Positions 34,919 to 44,854 of a stretch of 64,000 bases of DNA are shown here, piece by piece (position 1 is the first letter of the stretch; the number at the start of each line of letters is the position of its first letter). Below the pieces are notes generated by a model, which had not been told where the DNA came from, searched no databases, and saw only the letters and a program-made list of their open reading frames with translations. This stretch comes from Aurantibacillus circumpalustris (GTDB lineage: Bacteria; Bacteroidota; Bacteroidia; B-17B0; Aurantibacillaceae), in contig NZ_CP121197.1 of assembly GCF_029625215.1 (NCBI RefSeq), forward strand, positions 1,240,001-1,304,000. The letters are read 5' to 3'. A program made the position numbers and the translations under genes.

Positions 34919-37900
34919 ATGCACATGAAAAAAAATTATCAAACTACTAAGGTGTTTTTCGCCTGCCTTTTGCTTTTTAGTATTAAGGCTTTTGCACAAT
35001 TAGCAGGTGTTGTGACTATAAACAACACAGCGCCTGCTTCAGCAACAAATTTTACAAGCTTCACGGCTTTTGCCGCTGTGGTTAATACAGCGGGTGTTAG
35101 CGGGCCGTTAACAGTGAACGTAGATGTTGCTTCTGGTCCATATACCGAGCAAGTTAAATTTTTGCAAGCTCCTGGTATTTCAGCAACCAACACCATAACT
35201 ATTAATGGAAATGGTCGCGTATTAACCTTTGGCTCTTCTGCCTCTGCTAACCCGCACACAATGGTATTGCAGGGCGCAGATTACATGTTCTTTAATAACT
35301 TAAATTTCATTGGCACGGGTACAACTTACGCGCTTGTGGTTCATTTGTGGAGTTCGGCTAATAACAATCAGTTTTTAAATTGCACGTTTACTGCTCCGCA
35401 AAATGGGACATCTTCTTCTCAGTGTCCTTATTCCATATCTGGTTCAGGAACTAGTGCTACTGGTTCAGGTAATGCAGGCGATGATAATATTGTAAACTCT
35501 TGTACACTCACCAGTGGATATTATGCAGCTGCCTTTTATGGTAACAGTGGTACACCAAAAAATACAGGAAATCAGATTTTAAACTCAAGCTTAACTAACT
35601 TTTATGTTTACGGAGTTTATGGATATTACAATGAGTACCTTACTATAAAAGGTTGTACGATAGATCGCCCTACACGTACCACGCTTACTACATTTTATGG
35701 CCTTTATTTAAGTACAGGAAATTTGGATGGAATTTTTGATGGAAATCAAATAAGAACGCCTTGGGGCAATAGCCTAACGAATACCGGTACGGCTTATGGA
35801 ATCTATTGTTCTTCAGCAGCAACAAATACACATGAGAATAGGATTATAAATAATATTATTTCAGATATGTACTCAAATGGAACTACCTATGGGATATATA
35901 CAGCTGGTTCTTATAATCAGGTTTATCATAATACGGTTGTTTTAGATGGTTCAACAAACACCGCTGGTACAGCGTATGGTGTTTACGCAACTGTCGCAAC
36001 TAATCCTGTAAAAAATAATATCATAAATATAAACCGTGCAGGTACTGGCACCAAATATTGTTTGTATGCTGGAACAACTAGTAACACTTGGAATTCCGAT
36101 CACAATGTTTTTAATATGCTTTCTACTGCTGGTACAAATGGTGTTGTATACGCAAGTACGAATCATACAAGTTTAGCAGTTTGGCAGGCATTTTCTTCTA
36201 ATGATATGGGAAGTTCAGAAGCAGATCCAGTCTTTAATAATCCTTCGGCTTATGATTATTCTCCAACTTCTACAATAATAAACAACATGTGTCCTCCATT
36301 AGGGGTTGGTGAGGATATTAATTCCGTATCCAGAAGCCCATTATTCCCAGATCCGGGTGCTGTTGAAGTATTTAATACACCATGTACTGGAGCTCCGGGC
36401 CCTAATTCTTTTATTACCCCAACTGTTGCCTTTTGCCCTGGCATGGTGCTTGATCTTAATTTATTAAGCAGCGGATCGTATACAAATTCTGGTTATACCA
36501 TCGCTTGGCAAACATCTACGGCTTCAGCTGTTGGACCGTTTACTTCGGTTTCAGGTGCAACTTTAAATAGTTATAATACAGGCCCAATTCTTCAAACAAT
36601 TCATTACAGGGCGGTAATTACCTGTACAGCCGGTTCAAGTTTTTCAACAGTTCCTCAGTCAGTTAACGTTGCTCCTGTTACCACAAGTGTAGTTCCTTAC
36701 CATGAAGGTTTCGAAACGCTTGCTTTAAATAAGCTTCCAAACTGTTCTTGGGCTGCAAGTAATGTTGGTATAAGTAACTTAACCTATACGGCTCCTGCCG
36801 GAAACAACAGGGTTCCTTATACCGGCAGTAATTTCGCTTCTTTCGCTAGCTCACCATCTGGAACTAGCTATTTCTACACTAACGGTATTCAATTAGTTGC
36901 TGGAATTACGTATTCTGCTTCCATGTGGTATATTACAGAGTCAGGTTTTAATGATTGGGCAGATTTGTCTATCATGGTGGGGACGGGACAAACACCTGCA
37001 GGTATGGTAACCGTTGCGTCAACAGGTGGCACGGTAACACCGATACTTTACACACTGCTTTCAAATACATTTGTAGTACCTCTTTCGGGCTTATATTACG
37101 TTGCAGTGAAAGCTACTTCTGGTGCAGGTGTAGCGCCATATTTAACCTGGGATGATTTAAGCATTACAATTCCTTGCGAAATTAATGGTCCTAACTTGTC
37201 AATTAGCCCTAGTGCTACAACTATTTGTCAAGGTCAAAACGTTTTATTAACGGGCGTTGGTGCCGACTCTTATTTATGGAGTGGTGGTCAAACAGCTACA
37301 GTAGGTATATTTGCTCCAACTTACCCACAAACATACACGCTTACAGGATTTAACACACTTAGTGGATGTACAACAACATTGACTCAAATGATAGATGTGC
37401 TTACTTCACCTCAAGTTTCGGTATTTATAAATGACCCAACAGGTTGTGCTGGAGAAACTGTGAGTTTATTAGCTTATGGTGCAGATACTTATTTTTGGAA
37501 TACTGGCGCACAGTCGGCATTAAATTTTGTAAATCCAAATGTAACTACAACCTATTCAGTAATTGGTACAAATTCTTTGGGCTGTAGCAGTATTGGAGTA
37601 GTTCAGGTTACTGTGAACCCCGCTCCTATTATTACGGTGTTAATTTCCAATACACAATTATGTAACGGAGATCAATTAACGCTGACAGGGTCTGGTGCTG
37701 GAACATATAATTGGCTAACAAGTCTCAACTCTTCTCAAAGTGGTAATCCTTTAACAATAAATCCAAATGCTTCAGGAACTTATACGGTTATTGGAAAAGA
37801 CAGCAAAGGTTGTGAAGGAAAAGCAACTGTGAGTTTCGCTGTTGAAGAGTGTACAAGTCTGACTAAATTATCGAGTTCAAATGTTTCAAAACTTTACCCT

Positions 37901-38113
37901 AATCCAACTACTGGTGTTTTTGCTATCGAGTTAAATAAACCAGCAAGCAAAATAGAAATCAGTGATTTAACTGGTCGCGTAATTTCATCTTATCTGAATG
38001 TTGAAGGAAAAGTTAGTTTTAATATCAATACGTTAGCTAATGGCATTTATTATGTCAAAATAAGTCAATCGGATTCGTATGAAGTAGTTAAGCTTGTAAA
38101 AAGCAATAACTAA
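34919..38113 (+). CDS. Large T9SS-secreted protein with beta-helix-like N-terminal half
   Basis: 1064 residues (ATG at 34919; a second ATG two codons later is equally possible). Signal peptide ends near AFAQ. Residues about 45-480 show repeated NNxF/NNI-type strands (NNLNFIGTG, NNQFLNCTF, NQILNSSL, NRIINNIIS) typical of right-handed parallel beta-helices. About 600-760 contains a jelly-roll-like module starting YHEGFETL, and about 765-975 has three Ig-like repeats (TICQGQNVLLTGVGADSYLWS and similar). The C-terminal 80 residues are a type A T9SS domain (LYPNPTTGVFAI...LANGIYYVKI...VVKLVK). Likely a surface or extracellular adhesin or polysaccharide-binding protein. Confidence 0.86.
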   Translation: MHMKKNYQTTKVFFACLLLFSIKAFAQLAGVVTINNTAPASATNFTSFTAFAAVVNTAGVSGPLTVNVDVASGPYTEQVKFLQAPGISATNTITINGNGRVLTFGSSASANPHTMVLQGADYMFFNNLNFIGTGTTYALVVHLWSSANNNQFLNCTFTAPQNGTSSSQCPYSISGSGTSATGSGNAGDDNIVNSCTLTSGYYAAAFYGNSGTPKNTGNQILNSSLTNFYVYGVYGYYNEYLTIKGCTIDRPTRTTLTTFYGLYLSTGNLDGIFDGNQIRTPWGNSLTNTGTAYGIYCSSAATNTHENRIINNIISDMYSNGTTYGIYTAGSYNQVYHNTVVLDGSTNTAGTAYGVYATVATNPVKNNIININRAGTGTKYCLYAGTTSNTWNSDHNVFNMLSTAGTNGVVYASTNHTSLAVWQAFSSNDMGSSEADPVFNNPSAYDYSPTSTIINNMCPPLGVGEDINSVSRSPLFPDPGAVEVFNTPCTGAPGPNSFITPTVAFCPGMVLDLNLLSSGSYTNSGYTIAWQTSTASAVGPFTSVSGATLNSYNTGPILQTIHYRAVITCTAGSSFSTVPQSVNVAPVTTSVVPYHEGFETLALNKLPNCSWAASNVGISNLTYTAPAGNNRVPYTGSNFASFASSPSGTSYFYTNGIQLVAGITYSASMWYITESGFNDWADLSIMVGTGQTPAGMVTVASTGGTVTPILYTLLSNTFVVPLSGLYYVAVKATSGAGVAPYLTWDDLSITIPCEINGPNLSISPSATTICQGQNVLLTGVGADSYLWSGGQTATVGIFAPTYPQTYTLTGFNTLSGCTTTLTQMIDVLTSPQVSVFINDPTGCAGETVSLLAYGADTYFWNTGAQSALNFVNPNVTTTYSVIGTNSLGCSSIGVVQVTVNPAPIITVLISNTQLCNGDQLTLTGSGAGTYNWLTSLNSSQSGNPLTINPNASGTYTVIGKDSKGCEGKATVSFAVEECTSLTKLSSSNVSKLYPNPTTGVFAIELNKPASKIEISDLTGRVISSYLNVEGKVSFNINTLANGIYYVKISQSDSYEVVKLVKSNN

Positions 38114-38120
38114 ATAAATA

Positions 38121-38157
38121 AAATAGTCTTCCAAATTAATTTGGAAGACTATTTTTT
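38121..38157. terminator. Strong rho-independent terminator
   Basis: AAATAGTCTTCCAAATT at 38121-38137 is the perfect reverse complement of 38138-38154 (17-bp stem, effectively loopless as written), followed by a T-run to 38157. It ends the 34919 transcript, so the glycine-rich gene at 38222 needs its own promoter or read-through. Confidence 0.85.
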
Positions 38158-38221
38158 ATAAATAATAGTATTAGCTATAGGACTTACGATTCACAACTTT
38201 ACTTAGTTAAAACACAGTACC

Positions 38222-40261
38222 ATGAAAAGAAAAATTTACAAATTATTATCAAGCGCAAAACAAGGTTTGTTTGCCCTTGCATTGACCGTGTTTTCGGGCA
38301 TGGCATATTCACAAGCAACCTATACTTTTAATTACACAGGAAGTACACAAACTGTGGCTGTTCAGGCAGGTTCTTATTCAATACAGTGCTGGGGTGCAGA
38401 TGGTGGTGATGGTGGTGATGGTTCTTCTGCTAATATAGGATCAGGCGGTAAAGGTGGCTATAGTTATGGCGTTTACACAGTAGCATCATCTACAATCCTA
38501 TACATATATGTTGGAGAAAAAGGTCAATCGACAAATACTACAGGCGCGGCATTAGTTACAGCAGCGGGTGGTTGGAATGGTGGTGGTGGCGGTTTTAGTG
38601 GCTCTTCCAGTAGTAATTACAAAGGCGGCGGTGGCGGCGGAACAGATGTTAGAACTACTCAAAACACTATTTACTCAGATAGGGTAATTGTTGCCGGCGG
38701 CGGCGGCGGCGGTGGCGGTGGCGCTAGTGTTGGTTATCAAGGAATTGGAGGTAATGGTGGTGGTACATCCGGCCAAGATGGTGTATTGGGAAGTTCACAA
38801 ACTGCTCACAACGGTTTAGGAGGAACGCAAAGTGCTGGGGGTGCAGGCGGAGTATACAGTTCCAGTACCGGATTTCCAGGTGTTTTTGGTCTTGGTGGGG
38901 ATGGAGGAAGTGTATCAGGCAACAGTTATCCTGCTGGCGGTGGCGGTGGTGGCTGGTATGGCGGCGGCGGCGGAGCAACTCAAGGCGGCAGTGGCGCCGG
39001 TGGTTCAGGCTACATTGGTGGTTTAACGAGTGGTACAACAGCTGCATTTGGTCAGCCTGGTTTTGTTCCCAATCCCGATGTTACAGGAAACGGTAGAGTA
39101 ATAATCACTCAGCTTTGTGATGTTAGTATAGAAGCTAGTTCTAATCCTGTTTGCGAAGGCACTAGTGTAACGTTAACTTGTACTGCGGTAACCACACTTT
39201 CTTGGAGTTCTACTGTTTCAACAGCTTCTACAATTGTTGTAACACCTACAAGTAATGCAACTTATTACGTTACGGGTATAGGTTCAAACAATAATTGTGT
39301 TGCCACTGCTGCAATCAATATTTCTTTAACACCATTGCCAGACATTTCTTCCATGGTTAATCCTCCTTTATTATGTGTTGGCAATTCAGCTACTTTAACG
39401 GCATCTGGAGCAAATACTTATACCTGGAGCAACTTAAGTTCAGGTATTACAACAGCTGTTAATCCCAGCGTTACAACTACCTATTCCGTATCAGGAACAA
39501 ATGGTTTTGGATGTATCAATAATGCAGTAATCGGTGTTAATGTTAATACAAATGTTATTACCGCTTCCTCAAATACAACTATTTGCTCTGGCGAATCTGT
39601 TAATGTTATAGCGAATGGCGCTGTATCCTATACTTGGAGCAATGGAGCTGGTTTATCGGGCTTCATAGTTTCTCCAACCGTAAGTACTGTCTATTCGGTT
39701 TTAGGAACTGATGTTTTTAATTGTGCGCTTTCAAATTCAGTTTCTATTACGGTTAAAGCTTTACCAAACGTTTTTCCGTCTACTGATAAAGATATTATTT
39801 GTAAAAAAGAATCCGTGGTTCTTAGTGCAACAGGGGCAGATACCTATGCTTGGAGTAATCCAATAACAGGTTCCTCAACAGGAGCCTCGGTGACTCTAAC
39901 ATTAAGCATAGATATTCCCTATTTATTTACCGTTGTCGGTACCGGAACTAACGGTTGCAGCAGAACCGCTACCGTATCTGTGGATGTACAAAAATGTGCT
40001 GGTGTAAATGAATTGAGTGAACAAAATACTTTAGTGAGTGTTTATCCGAATCCAAATAATGGATTATTCACAGTGGAATCAAAACAAATAAGTTCTGGAA
40101 CAATTGAAATAATGGATCTTTCAGGAAAAATTATTTTCACTGAAACTGTTAGAGGTAATACAACTCAAGTAAACATGGGTGATTATGCAGCTGGCATTTA
40201 TTTTGTTAAGGTTAAAAATGAAACTTCTTTTGAAGTTATTAAACTAATAAAAAATCAATAA
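38222..40261 (+). CDS. Glycine-rich T9SS-secreted protein, tandem copy 1
   Basis: 679 residues. Signal peptide (MKRKIYKLLSSAKQGLFALAL...) to about 30. A glycine-rich domain at about 30-300 has beta-strands (YTFNYTGSTQTVAVQAGSY; SIQCWGADGG; ILYIYVGEKG) separated by poly-Gly loops, including nine consecutive Gly codons at 38696-38722. Then come about four Ig-like repeats (NPVCEGTSVTLTCTAVTTLSW; PLLCVGNSATLTASGANTYTWS; and so on) and a type A T9SS domain (VYPNPNNGLFTV...AAGIYFVKV...IKLIKNQ). The glycine-rich fold resembles that in ALK-type and other extracellular proteins. Copies 2 and 3 follow in tandem with similar signal peptides and nearly identical C-termini, indicating recent duplication. 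Confidence 0.87.
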   Translation: MKRKIYKLLSSAKQGLFALALTVFSGMAYSQATYTFNYTGSTQTVAVQAGSYSIQCWGADGGDGGDGSSANIGSGGKGGYSYGVYTVASSTILYIYVGEKGQSTNTTGAALVTAAGGWNGGGGGFSGSSSSNYKGGGGGGTDVRTTQNTIYSDRVIVAGGGGGGGGGASVGYQGIGGNGGGTSGQDGVLGSSQTAHNGLGGTQSAGGAGGVYSSSTGFPGVFGLGGDGGSVSGNSYPAGGGGGGWYGGGGGATQGGSGAGGSGYIGGLTSGTTAAFGQPGFVPNPDVTGNGRVIITQLCDVSIEASSNPVCEGTSVTLTCTAVTTLSWSSTVSTASTIVVTPTSNATYYVTGIGSNNNCVATAAINISLTPLPDISSMVNPPLLCVGNSATLTASGANTYTWSNLSSGITTAVNPSVTTTYSVSGTNGFGCINNAVIGVNVNTNVITASSNTTICSGESVNVIANGAVSYTWSNGAGLSGFIVSPTVSTVYSVLGTDVFNCALSNSVSITVKALPNVFPSTDKDIICKKESVVLSATGADTYAWSNPITGSSTGASVTLTLSIDIPYLFTVVGTGTNGCSRTATVSVDVQKCAGVNELSEQNTLVSVYPNPNNGLFTVESKQISSGTIEIMDLSGKIIFTETVRGNTTQVNMGDYAAGIYFVKVKNETSFEVIKLIKNQ

Positions 40262-40271
40262 TTGTTATCAT

Positions 40272-40310
40272 AGAAACTTCTCCGGATAAAATCTGTGAGA
40301 AGTTTCTTTT
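40272..40310 (+). terminator. Terminator behind glycine-rich copy 1
   Basis: AGAAACTTCTC at 40272-40282 pairs perfectly with 40297-40307, then TTTT. The same hairpin with the same loop recurs behind copies 2 and 3. Confidence 0.85.
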
Positions 40311-40343
40311 AGTTCTTAAATCTCAAATCTTAAATCTTAGCAC

Positions 40344-42377
40344 ATGAAAATAAAAATTTACAAATTATTATTGGGTGCAAAACAGGGATTATTTGCCCTT
40401 GCTTTGCTTGTTTTTGGAGCGGGATATTCGCAAACAACATACACTTTCAATTACACAGGAAGTGCACAAACCATCACCCTTTCGGGAGGCTCAATTTTCG
40501 TACAAATGTGGGGTGCTGATGGAGGAAATAATCTTACAGCAGGTACGGGGGGTAAAGGCGGTTATTCTACAGGAACTGTCAATGTTGCCCCAGGCACTTA
40601 TTATGTTTATGTTGGAGGCAAGGGCACAACGCTACAAGCAGCTTCTACTGCGGCTACAGGCGGCTTTAATGGCGGCGGCAATTCAGGGGCTTATTCTTCT
40701 ACTGGTAATGCGTGTGGTTCCGGTGGTGGTGCATCGCATTTTGCGTCAGCAACAGGACTTTTGAATACTTTATCAGGAAATCAATCGGCTGTATCTATTG
40801 TAGCTGGCGGCGGCGGCGGCGGCGGAGCTAATCATGGAGGAACTAATACGCAAGATCTTGGAGCGAATGGTGGTGGATTAACTGGTGGAAATGGACTAAC
40901 GGGCACTTATGGTGGATTTGGCGGCACTCAAGTTGCAGGTGGAAGCAACTCATCGGTTCCTCTTTATTCAGGCACGATGGCTGAAGGCGGTTCTTTTGGT
41001 AAAGGAGGTTCGGCCAATTTGGCACCCAGCGGATATGCTGCATACCCTAGTAATACCGGCGGCGGCGGTGGCGGCGGCTGGTATGGTGGCGCAGCGGCAT
41101 TGTGGGAAGGTGGTGGCGGCGGTTCAGGATACGTTGGCGGTACAGTTAATGGTACAACCGCTGCAGTAGGTCAACCTGGTTTTGTTCCCAATCCCGATGT
41201 TTCAGGAAATGGTATGGTAATAATTACAAAGCTTTGCGATGTTACCATAGGAGCTAGTTCCAATCCTGTTTGTCAGGGCAGCAGTGTAACGTTAACTACT
41301 ACTGCGATAACTACTCTTTCTTGGAGTGCTAGTGTTTCAACGGCTTCTTCAATTGTTGTAACACCAACAAGTAACACAACTTATTATGTTACAGGAATAG
41401 GTACAAACAACTGCGTTGCCACTGATGGAATCAATATTACAATGGTACCTTTACCAAACGTTTCTTCTATGGTTAATCCTCCTTTATTATGCGTTGGCAA
41501 TACAGCTACTTTAACAGGACAAGGAGCTATCACTTATACCTGGAGCAATTCAACTACAGGCCTCACAACAGCTGTTAATCCTAACGTTACAACTAACTAT
41601 ACCGTATCGGGAACAAATGGTTTTGGATGTATCAATAATGCAGTAATCGGTGTTATTGTTAATACAAATGTTATTAGCGTATCAGCAAATACAACTATTT
41701 GTACTGGAAAGTCTGTTAATATTTCAGCGAGTGGTGCAGTAACCTATACTTGGAGTAATAATATTTCTTTATCAGGTTTATCGGTATCACCTACTTTAAC
41801 TACAGTTTATTCTGTCATAGGAAGGGATGTTAATAACTGTCTACTTTCAAATTCTGTTTCAATAACGGTTAACGATTTACCAAACGTTTTTCTGTCTTCT
41901 GATAAAGATATTATTTGCAAAAAAGAATCCGTGGTTCTTAGTGCAACAGGAGCAAATACCTACGCTTGGAGTAATCCAATAACTGGTCCGCTGAATGGAG
42001 CATCACTAACACTAACTTTAAATATCGACCTTCCTTATTTATTTACCGTTGTTGGTACCGGAACTAACGGTTGCAGCAGAACTGCTACCGTATCTGTGGA
42101 TGTACAAAAATGTGCTGGTGTAAATGAATTGAGTGAACAAAATACTTTTGTGAGTGTTTATCCGAATCCAAATAATGGATTATTCACAGTGGAATCAAAA
42201 CAAATAAGTTCTGGAACAATTGAAATCATGGATCTTTCGGGAAAAATCATTTTCACCGAAACTATTAAAAGTAATGCTACTGAAGTAAATATGAGTGCTT
42301 TTGCAACTGGCATTTATTTTGTTAAGGTTAAAAATGAAACTTTTTCGGAAGTTACTAAACTAATAAAAAATCAATAA
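40344..42377 (+). CDS. Glycine-rich T9SS-secreted protein, tandem copy 2
   Basis: 677 residues with the same plan as copy 1: signal peptide, glycine-rich region at about 28-295 with a GGC microsatellite near 40806, four Ig-like repeats and the T9SS domain. The Ig-like part and sorting domain are very close to copies 1 and 3, but the last ~120 bp differ (ETIKSNATEVNMSAFATG) while copies 1 and 3 agree there. The glycine-rich part is the most variable between copies, consistent with diversification of the exposed ligand-facing region. It has its own terminator immediately after. Confidence 0.87.
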   Translation: MKIKIYKLLLGAKQGLFALALLVFGAGYSQTTYTFNYTGSAQTITLSGGSIFVQMWGADGGNNLTAGTGGKGGYSTGTVNVAPGTYYVYVGGKGTTLQAASTAATGGFNGGGNSGAYSSTGNACGSGGGASHFASATGLLNTLSGNQSAVSIVAGGGGGGGANHGGTNTQDLGANGGGLTGGNGLTGTYGGFGGTQVAGGSNSSVPLYSGTMAEGGSFGKGGSANLAPSGYAAYPSNTGGGGGGGWYGGAAALWEGGGGGSGYVGGTVNGTTAAVGQPGFVPNPDVSGNGMVIITKLCDVTIGASSNPVCQGSSVTLTTTAITTLSWSASVSTASSIVVTPTSNTTYYVTGIGTNNCVATDGINITMVPLPNVSSMVNPPLLCVGNTATLTGQGAITYTWSNSTTGLTTAVNPNVTTNYTVSGTNGFGCINNAVIGVIVNTNVISVSANTTICTGKSVNISASGAVTYTWSNNISLSGLSVSPTLTTVYSVIGRDVNNCLLSNSVSITVNDLPNVFLSSDKDIICKKESVVLSATGANTYAWSNPITGPLNGASLTLTLNIDLPYLFTVVGTGTNGCSRTATVSVDVQKCAGVNELSEQNTFVSVYPNPNNGLFTVESKQISSGTIEIMDLSGKIIFTETIKSNATEVNMSAFATGIYFVKVKNETFSEVTKLIKNQ

Positions 42378-42387
42378 TTGTTATCAT

Positions 42388-42427
42388 AGAAACTTCTCCG
42401 GATAAAATCTGTGAGAAGTTTCTTTTT
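42388..42427 (+). terminator. Terminator behind glycine-rich copy 2
   Basis: 11-bp stem 42388-42398 / 42413-42423 followed by a T-run, same sequence as behind copy 1. Confidence 0.85.
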
Positions 42428-42452
42428 AGTTCTTAATCTTAAATCATAGCAC

Positions 42453-44453
42453 ATGAAAACAAAAATTTACAAATTAGTATCAAGCGCAAAACAAGGATTG
42501 TATGCCCTTACTTTGCTTGTGTCTGGAACGGCATACTCACAAAACACTTTTACCTTTACATACTCTGGAAACCAACAAACGATGGCCATTCCGGCAGGTC
42601 CTTATCAAATAGAGGTTTGGGGAGCTAGTGGAGGATTAGGAAATATTAACTCGGGATCGGTTCCGAACAGCCAAATCGCAGGCGGTGTTGGAGGATATTC
42701 TTCTGGCACTATTACTGTTAACGCTCCAACTACCTGGTATATCAATGTTGGTGGCAAGGGCTCAGATGGATTTCTGAATACGACTGCACCAGGCGGGTAT
42801 AATGGTGGCGGTGATGGAAGCGTTAACTCTACACATAGAGGCGGTGGTGGTGGCGGAGCTACCCATGTTGCTAGTGCAACGGGTATCTTGAGTTCTTTAT
42901 CTGGAAATCAGTCTGCGGTAGTAATTGTTGGTGGTGCTGGCGCTGGCGGCGGAAATCAGTCTATTGGTGGAGACGGAGGTGGTTTGAATGGAATTCAGCC
43001 TCCAAATACCACCCAATTTTCGAATAGAACAGCTGGTGCTGGCGGATCACAAAGCGCTGGCGGTGCGTGTTATTCTGGTGGTTCTGGTGCCGGTTTTGGG
43101 CAAGGAGGAACTTCAACGCAAAACCTTGCCGGAGGTGGCGGTGGCGGTTGGTACGGCGGTTGTACTGGCGAAAATAGTACCGGCGGCGGCGGCGGTTCCG
43201 GTTACATTGGCGGTGTGAGTAATGGTACAACAGCTGCATTTGGTCAGCCTGGTTTTGTTCCCAATCCCGATGTTTCAGGAAACGGTTTGGTAATAATCAC
43301 CAAGCTTTGCGATGTTACCATTGGAGCTAGTTCCAATCCTGTTTGTCAGGGCAGTAGTGTAACATTAACCACCTCTGCGGTAACTACTCTTTCCTGGAGT
43401 GCCAGTGTTTCAACGGCTTCTTCAATTGTTGTAACACCAACAAGTAACACAACTTATTACGTTACAGGAATAGGTTCAAATAACAACTGTGTTACCACTG
43501 TTGCAATTAATCTTTCTATGACACCTTTACCAAACATTTCATCCATGGTTAATCCTCCTTTGTTATGTGTTGGCAATTCAGCTACTTTAACAGGACAAGG
43601 AGCAAATACTTATACCTGGAGCAACTTAACTTCAGGCCTCACAACAGCTGTTAGTCCTAGTGTTACAACTACCTACACCGCATCGGGAACAGATGGTTTT
43701 GGATGTGTTAATTCCAATACAGTGAGTGTGGTTGTAAATTCTAATTCAATAAGTGTTCCTGCCGCTACAACTATTTGTAGGGGTTCTTTGGTTAACCTCA
43801 CCGCAAGTGGCGCTGTAAGCTATATTTGGAGTAATGGAATCCCACTATCTGGTATTCTTGTAAGTCCAACTGTAAGTACAGTTTATTCTGTTATTGGTAT
43901 TGATGTAAACAACTGTTCTTTGAGTAATGCAGTTTCAATAACGGTTAACGATTTACCAAACGTTTTTCCGTCTACTGATAAAGATATTATTTGCAAAAAA
44001 GAATCCGTGGTTCTTAGTGCAACAGGAGCAAATACCTATGCTTGGAGTAATCCAATAACGGGTTCCTCAACAGGAGCCTCGGTGACTCTAACTTTGAATA
44101 TTGATGTTCCTTATTTATTTACCGTTGTTGGTACTGGAAGTAATGGTTGCAGCAAAACTGCTACCGTATCTGTGGATGTACAAAAATGTGCTGGTGTAAA
44201 TGAATTGAGTGAACAAAATACTTTTGTAAGTGTTTATCCGAATCCAAATAATGGATTATTCACAGTGGAATCAAAACAAATAAGTTCTGGAACAATTGAA
44301 ATAATGGATCTTTCAGGAAAAATTATTTTCACTGAAACTGTTAGAGGTAATACAACTCAAGTAAACATGGGTGATTATGCAGCTGGCATTTATTTTGTTA
44401 AGGTTAAAAATGAAACTTCTTTTGAAGTTATTAAACTAATAAAAAATCAATAA
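42453..44453 (+). CDS. Glycine-rich T9SS-secreted protein, tandem copy 3
   Basis: 666 residues with the same domain order as copies 1 and 2. The glycine-rich region spans about 30-285, with loops such as GGGGGATHVASATGILSSLSGNQSAVVIVGG, partly shared with copy 2. The Ig-like repeats follow. The final ~200 bp, stop and terminator appear identical to copy 1 on reading. The mosaic similarity (N-terminal half nearer copy 2, extreme 3' end identical to copy 1) suggests gene conversion. It would be secreted by T9SS like its siblings. No promoter is obvious in the 26-nt gap after the previous terminator. Confidence 0.87.
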   Translation: MKTKIYKLVSSAKQGLYALTLLVSGTAYSQNTFTFTYSGNQQTMAIPAGPYQIEVWGASGGLGNINSGSVPNSQIAGGVGGYSSGTITVNAPTTWYINVGGKGSDGFLNTTAPGGYNGGGDGSVNSTHRGGGGGGATHVASATGILSSLSGNQSAVVIVGGAGAGGGNQSIGGDGGGLNGIQPPNTTQFSNRTAGAGGSQSAGGACYSGGSGAGFGQGGTSTQNLAGGGGGGWYGGCTGENSTGGGGGSGYIGGVSNGTTAAFGQPGFVPNPDVSGNGLVIITKLCDVTIGASSNPVCQGSSVTLTTSAVTTLSWSASVSTASSIVVTPTSNTTYYVTGIGSNNNCVTTVAINLSMTPLPNISSMVNPPLLCVGNSATLTGQGANTYTWSNLTSGLTTAVSPSVTTTYTASGTDGFGCVNSNTVSVVVNSNSISVPAATTICRGSLVNLTASGAVSYIWSNGIPLSGILVSPTVSTVYSVIGIDVNNCSLSNAVSITVNDLPNVFPSTDKDIICKKESVVLSATGANTYAWSNPITGSSTGASVTLTLNIDVPYLFTVVGTGSNGCSKTATVSVDVQKCAGVNELSEQNTFVSVYPNPNNGLFTVESKQISSGTIEIMDLSGKIIFTETVRGNTTQVNMGDYAAGIYFVKVKNETSFEVIKLIKNQ

Positions 44454-44463
44454 TTGTTATCAT

Positions 44464-44503
44464 AGAAACTTCTCCGGATAAAATCTGTGAGAAGTTTCTT
44501 TTT
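44464..44503 (+). terminator. Terminator behind glycine-rich copy 3
   Basis: 11-bp stem 44464-44474 / 44489-44499 followed by five T, third copy of the same terminator. Confidence 0.85.
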
Positions 44504-44521
44504 AACTCTTAATCATAGATC

Positions 44522-44643
44522 TTATACCGATCATATAAAATAGATAATTCAATTAACTGTGCAACTATTTTATTCTATCGGCATAACCATTGTAATTTGT
44601 TATGTGAGTCCTTTGGACTACTTAACAAATACAATTGGTATAA
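44522..44643. repeat. MITE-like element with terminal inverted repeats
   Basis: 122 bp beginning TTATACCGAT (44522-44531) and ending ATTGGTATAA (44634-44643), which are reverse complements at 9 of 10 positions. Inside are two long imperfect hairpins. 44522-44543 pairs with about 44565-44587, and about 44586-44602 pairs with 44622-44638 around the palindromic centre AGTCC-TTT-GGACT. It has no coding capacity worth calling, although a short Gly-rich frame runs through its right end to 44702. The layout fits a non-autonomous miniature transposable element or a REP-like unit. The rest of the 44454-44854 gap is featureless. Confidence 0.55.
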
Positions 44644-44854
44644 CTGTAGGATGGGGTGGCGGTGGCAAAGGCAGTTATTCACCTGAAGCGTTAACTTACT
44701 AACCCAGCCATAACGTAAACAAACGTTGGTTTTGTTAGATTCTTAAAGGTTTACTAAAATCAAGTGTTTTTTGAAGAGGACTTGCTAATTGACCTTTTGC
44801 AACCAAATAAGTACTTATTTAGATGAATGACTTTCTACAGGAAGAGGCACAAGT

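Noticed and set aside
38724-39047. 107-codon minus-strand frame, rich in His and Arg
   Set aside because: Mirror of GGN-rich coding sequence in the glycine-rich T9SS gene; composition artefact.
42961-43239. His/Arg-rich minus-strand frame in glycine-rich copy 3
   Set aside because: Same artefact of GGN codons on the opposite strand.
44559-44702. Possible fragment of a fourth glycine-rich gene (GWGGGGKGSYS)
   Set aside because: Only about ten residues resemble the family, there is no signal peptide or Ig-like part, and the frame runs through the MITE-like repeat.
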